Origin: Poa pratensis
Lineage: Eukaryota > Streptophyta > Magnoliopsida > Poales > Poaceae
NCBI GenBank assembly: GCA_947311845.1
Contig: CAMZMU010000111.1
Coordinates: 13,708,006-13,772,005 of the forward strand
Length of the DNA stretch: 64,000 nucleotides
Direction of reading: 5' to 3'
The translations under genes were made by a program, and so were the position numbers. The notes under the pieces were generated by a model, which searched no databases, had not been told where the DNA came from, and saw nothing but the letters and a program-made list of their open reading frames with translations. Within the stretch, counting starts at the first letter, position 1. Every line of letters starts with the position of its first letter. Positions 59,925-64,000 of the stretch are shown piece by piece.

Positions 59925-62900
59925 TCACTTGGAGGTTTTTATGTTAGCCAGCGCTGCAAGAGCCTCCCTGATCAGGCCTTCATTGATCGACCTAGTGGCC
60001 TGCATAAAATATTTGTTGTATCGTGCGGGACTCAGCTCCTGGCAAATTCATAATGACAGATATTGAAATGCCAACACAAGACACTGACCTTGAGAGATGG
60101 AACTAGTGCATAAACCTCTTCGATGGTCTCGGGCCCAATGTTCGCTATCATGCATATCTGTCACAAGTACAACAAATCATTGTATGCTCAGATGAAGGAA
60201 ATGAGACACAAGATGGTGAGAGGAAAAGAAGAGTTACTAACCTCGCCATCATTAACACCATGTTTTTTAAGAGGCCTGCAGCTACTAGTCAAGGAAATTA
60301 ACTATACTAAGTGATTGCTTGACGGAACAGCTTAAATGCATAACAACGTGCAATCTCTAATAGTTATTAATCAAAACAAAGGATACTGCAGGACTTCTTT
60401 CACGGACTTTGCAGTGGTGAAATGATTTCCATCTTTTGCATATTGGAAAGCCTTGTCGAAACACCTGCAGATGTGAGAAGAAAGAATAAATGTGTAGTCA
60501 CACAGCTAACAGACTTGAACGTCACATGAACAATGATTAGCGGAACAGAACATAATTTAAACAGGAATCATCTTACTCGGGAATTTTGATCTTCGGATCC
60601 TCTGATAAGATGGCCATGTGTTCGTGAATTTGTTGCAACATTTCAGCTGCTTCACAATCCATTAAAATTCTAGAATTCGGGGGCATATCTGCAACCAATT
60701 GTTATGCAAGAATCAGCTTGCACATTTTCTCTTTAGAAAGAAGGTCCATTAGAAAAACAGAATATAAGATGCGTGCCCATTTCGAATGATGTAAAACATA
60801 AAAATCTCATTATACAGAACTTGCTCGAAGAAAGAGCCTGCTGAAATTCTATTATAAATTTCCAAACATTGGCTACTATGAGTTTATTAGGATAAAAATA
60901 AGTTGCCAGAAAAACAAAGGATCTTTCACTGAAAGGAACTGACCAAGCTCAAGCTTAAGTTCTGCATCAGGCTTTGTAGGCTTTGCATTTGACGCAGAGC
61001 CCTTCCCACCTTTCCCAGCACTAAACGCCTTCCCTCCTTTGCCGGCTTCACCGTGAGAAGATAATACACGAAAGAAAAATATGTAAGATGCAGAAAGGTA
61101 GTCTATTGTGTAATTAGAACTTTCAGTATTATCAGCAACTCTTGACTGGATAAACGTGTAGCAAAAGTGCAAAACCGTGCATCCATACCTTCAGAAAAGG
61201 ATGAAGCCTTTCCACCAGTTTTTAGGCTATCAGATGAAGCTTTCCCATTTGACTTAGAGTTTGTGGGAGTCTCTTCGAAAAAGTCTGAATACCAAGCAGT
61301 GATATATGAGATTTTTGTAGGTTTTCAACTATAGGATAATATAAGTCACATTGATTTATTCCATTTCATTCAACTATCCGGTAAGTTTTAGAGTTTATTA
61401 TTGTACCATCACCCGATATCCTGATCTACCAAAATATTGCAAAGCCGTTATACACGACCATGAATTGGTGATCCGAGAGTGACGTGCAATATACCATTAC
61501 AAATGAATGTTTCTTCTTCACATTCAGTCTAATGGTAGGCAGCATACTATGAATAAATAGTCAACAGATCGGATCGCCAGCAAATAAATCCAAAGGGGAA
61601 CCAGAAACATGGTATACAATTTTCTGCCAGTAGTAGTATTTTTTTCAGTAGAATTAGATTAATTCTATGAAGGCTGCCAAGATCAGTAGGTGGCGAGTTA
61701 GAAGGCTGTGAGACCCTTCTAGTCAAATATTTCTTTAACTAAGACAAAAACTATTATTTTAAGTTTTCACTGCCCTCCTGCTAATGATGCCCTAGGATAC
61801 AACAGTACAAATAAAATTTTCTTAATGGTGAAAAAAATCAAGGGATGTTGATCATATGAGACAGACAGCTCATCACGTGCTAGCAGACACAAGTGACATT
61901 TTTATAACAAAAGCACATCCTGAAGGATTTTCTCATGGAGCAGAGCCATGATAGTGTAATAAACTAGATTCAAATAGAACAGTAGCAAACAAATCCGACT
62001 TGATATGCCCAGAATGCCAAGTGGCCAGCCATAAAACATCAATGAATAAACTGTAGCTGGAAAATGTTTGATCATGAAATTGGGCAATATTATTACCTTC
62101 AGAATCAGATTCGGAATCAGAAATAGTAACAACTTGCCTTCCATTCGGTGCTCCTGTAAGAATACATCCATTAAAGATCTGTCAAACTAAATACTCACAT
62201 GGGAAGTTAAACTTCTTAAACCTACAGCATTCGTTTTGATTAAGCTGTAAAATCATCAATCATCATAAAGCAGAAAGACCATAAGTGTACCATAAAAGCT
62301 TTAGCGCAAAAAATAATATCAGACGTAATTACCTTCCCTATGTTTGGGTGTGGCGCGAGAGGCGGCGCCACGATTCGGGTTTGCGTGTCGGTTTGGCATG
62401 GGGAAGGAGGTGACTGGGTGGGGCATGGGGTTTTGGAGACCCTGCGCGTGGTAGGGCCCGCCGGTGTTACCCCTCTGGTTCAGGTTTGGCATGGGGAAGG
62501 AGATGGCTGGGCGAGGCAAGGGGGTCTGGAGATCCTGCGCGTAGTGAGGGTAGGGGCCGACAGAGTTACTGCTCCAAATCGGGTCTGTGTTTGGGTTTAC
62601 CATGGGGAAGGCGATGTCTGGTCGAGGTACGGGGGTTTGGAGATCCTGCACATAGTGAGGGTAGGGGCCGATGGGGTTACTGCTCCAAATCGGGTTTGTG
62701 TTTGGGCTTACCATGGGAAATGCGATATCTGGGTGGGGCATGGGAGGTTGGGGATCCTCTGCGTAGTGGAGGTAGGGGTCATGGTGGAAGGAATGGGTCG
62801 TTAGGGGGTAGGTGTCAGGACTGGACAGTGACAGCCATGACTGGCCAGCAGCACCGGGGTACATGGACGCGGCGGTAGGCGTGGGGTCGTGAGTAGGGCT

Positions 62901-63179
62901 GAAGAGCACCCCATTATCGAAGGGGAGGTTTGGATTGTTGAGATTCAGGTCAGGGTCTCTGGCTGGAGACGCCATGAGAGGCAACTGATTGTGTGGCGGT
63001 CTGAATGGAATCCCAATATCGAAGGGGAGGTTGGGATTGTTGATGTTCAGGTTAGGGTTTCCGGCTGGAGACGCCATGGGAGGCGCCCCATTGTGCGGCG
63101 GGCTGAATAGCATCCAAATATCGAAGGGGGAGTTGAGATTGTTGGGGTTCGCGTTAGGGTTTCCATTTGGAGACGCCAT
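59925..63179 (-). CDS. RPB4-like RNA polymerase subunit (Pol IV/V subunit 4 type) fused to a VARICOSE-derived N-terminus, 9 exons
   Basis: The C-terminal part is an RPB4/NRPD4-like subunit, which with RPB7 forms the polymerase stalk; plant NRPD4/NRPE4 serves Pol IV and V in RNA-directed DNA methylation. The exons are 62333-63179, 62097-62153, 61189-61284, 60944-61045, 60577-60688, 60387-60464, 60242-60275, 60089-60157 and 59925-59999. They total 1470 nt, or 489 residues, in frame, with GT-AG borders. Residues 1-282 match the VARICOSE N-terminus (MASP.GNPN, HHDPYLHYAEDPQPPMPHP). Then come an acidic VVTISDSESDSE, a Lys/Gly linker (AGKGGKAFSAGKGGKGS) and the RPB4 domain at about 368-489 (PPNSRILMDCEAAEMLQQIH, CFDKAFQYAKDGNHFTTA, PLKKHGVNDGEICMIANIGP, EALAALANIKTSK). 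The splice from exon 1 keeps frame (GAA-G/GA). That exon 1 is part of this transcript is inferred from splice signals and phase. Confidence 0.82.
62340..63179 (-). repeat. Two in-frame tandem repeat blocks in exon 1 of the RPB4-like gene
   Basis: Block 1 has three 102-bp units starting at 63179, 63077 and 62975, each encoding MASP-x-G/R-N/D-P-N/D followed by PFD and an F-x-P-x-H motif. Block 2 has about four units of roughly 34 residues with QDLQTPVPRPDIAFPMVNPN-type cores. The VARICOSE homologue has one copy of each, so the expansion took place after the duplication. Confidence 0.85.
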
Positions 63180-63345
63180 GGGAGGCGAAAGTGGAGTAGA
63201 TCTGGAGAAGTGAGAAGAGGAGAGGTGCAAGGAAGCAGAAGTGCAGGTAAAAGGAGAGGTGGTGATTGATATCTAGCTTTTACGCCCCCATAATTTGCTA
63301 TTTATTGACGCAGATCTTGAGAGTTCAATGTCGTAGTGCGGTAAA
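63180..63345 (-). promoter_or_regulatory. Leader and proximal promoter of the RPB4-like gene, copied from VARICOSE
   Basis: Matches the VARICOSE upstream region in order: CACTTCTCCAGATCTACTCC next to the start, GTGATTGAT, ACGCCCCCATAATTTGC and GATCTTGAGAGTTCAATG. Similarity ends at about 63331-63345, where AT-rich sequence begins. Confidence 0.6.
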
Positions 63346-63402
63346 AAAAATATCTTAAAATAATTCCAAAAATACCCGTTACACTACGCGGATTTGTCGT
63401 AT

Positions 63403-63431
63403 ATGCGCGCGCGCGCGCACACACACACACC
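63403..63431 (+). repeat. GC/AC dinucleotide microsatellite
   Basis: A run of GCGCGCGCGCGC passes into ACACACACACAC. Confidence 0.9.
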
Positions 63432-64000
63432 ATCACTCACATTCTACACATTTCAACTAGACGACAAGCAGCTTAGCAGACGACAAGATTGTAGTACGTG
63501 TTTCTGACACATTTGGAAATGCATTACCTATTGTTGAGAAACATCCGAGCATATCAGACTGACCCGTACCCATAAAGTAAGTTACAACCAATCCAGCGTT
63601 GGCCTAGCAATTAGTGATCAGATCATTTCAAATATGGATGAGACATATTATCGTGCTCTCCAAGTTGTATATTCTTGGGAGAGAAAATTTATGGCATGCC
63701 ATAACCCGTTCTACCATGGGTGCTCAAGAACCTTTAAATATCTCAACTTTATCTGTAACAGTTGCATTAAGTATGTCTATATGTGAGTTGCCCTAGTTAC
63801 TGAACATAAGTACATTCCTTCGATCACCACGAGTATATTCCGCACCTGATCATCTCACATAGGAATATACCTCACTTTCCTCTGGTGATAATAAAAAGCT
63901 ACCAAGAAGCTTAAGCACGAAACTTAAATAGTGCAGCCCAAGTTTGTCCTTAACTGCACCAACATCTACAGAACTTCGTTGATAGCAATGTGTGCACAAA
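63432..64000. other. Spacer to the window end, no gene recognised
   Basis: Mixed sequence with no coding signature. Confidence 0.35.

Overview
The window looks like nuclear DNA of a grass, most likely Pooideae or Triticeae. The genes have introns with GT-AG borders. GC-rich monocot-style exons alternate with AT-rich gaps. Short 'CTCCCTCCG' Stowaway-type MITEs, hAT, Mutator-like, LTR and LINE elements fill the gaps and introns. Nothing prokaryotic, viral or CRISPR-like was seen. The species call is inference from these features.

Layout. 58-675 (+): last exon of an amino acid permease. 1342-4395 (-): complete 8-exon ArfGAP-C2 gene. 5.8-11.5 kb: repeat cluster with a LINE remnant, a solo LTR nested in a fold-back element, and two MITE-like inverted repeats. 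11538-13190: GC-rich retroposon lying 16 bp past the stop of a subfamily-II ethylene receptor (13217-15477, -). That receptor has three single-base frame breaks and a Cys-to-Gly change at the copper/ethylene site. 17342-18395: Pack-MULE carrying an aspartic-protease fragment. 21-28.1 kb: CACTA-like remnant, a second and a probable third GC-rich retroposon, and a LINE nested in the second. 28911-34073 (+): complete 7-exon STAR/KH RNA-binding gene (SPIN1-like). 34715-34856: long perfect-register inverted repeat. 37020-39148: 1.07-kb tandem duplication. 40949-48842 (-): complete 13-exon VARICOSE/EDC4 mRNA-decapping scaffold. 50783-52608: hAT inside hAT. 54344-54892: decayed small gene. 55245-56947: Mutator-like element with a 104-bp minisatellite. 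57842-59122 (+): GT34 glycosyltransferase with three frame breaks. 59925-63179 (-): RPB4-like subunit (Pol IV/V type) whose first exon, 5'UTR and proximal promoter are a copy of the VARICOSE 5' end.

The genes do not form an operon-like unit; they are ordinary housekeeping, signalling and RNA-metabolism genes. The point of most interest is the chimeric RPB4-like gene. It appears to have taken its promoter, leader and Pro/Asn-rich N-terminus from the VARICOSE gene 14 kb away, and that exon then grew by internal tandem duplication. The second theme is precise nested transposition: seven insertions have target-site duplications readable by eye. The third is that every frame break resolved in the ethylene receptor, GT34 and VARICOSE 5' end has the direction expected of a one-base loss in G/C-rich sequence. 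That pattern suggests sequence error more than gene death.
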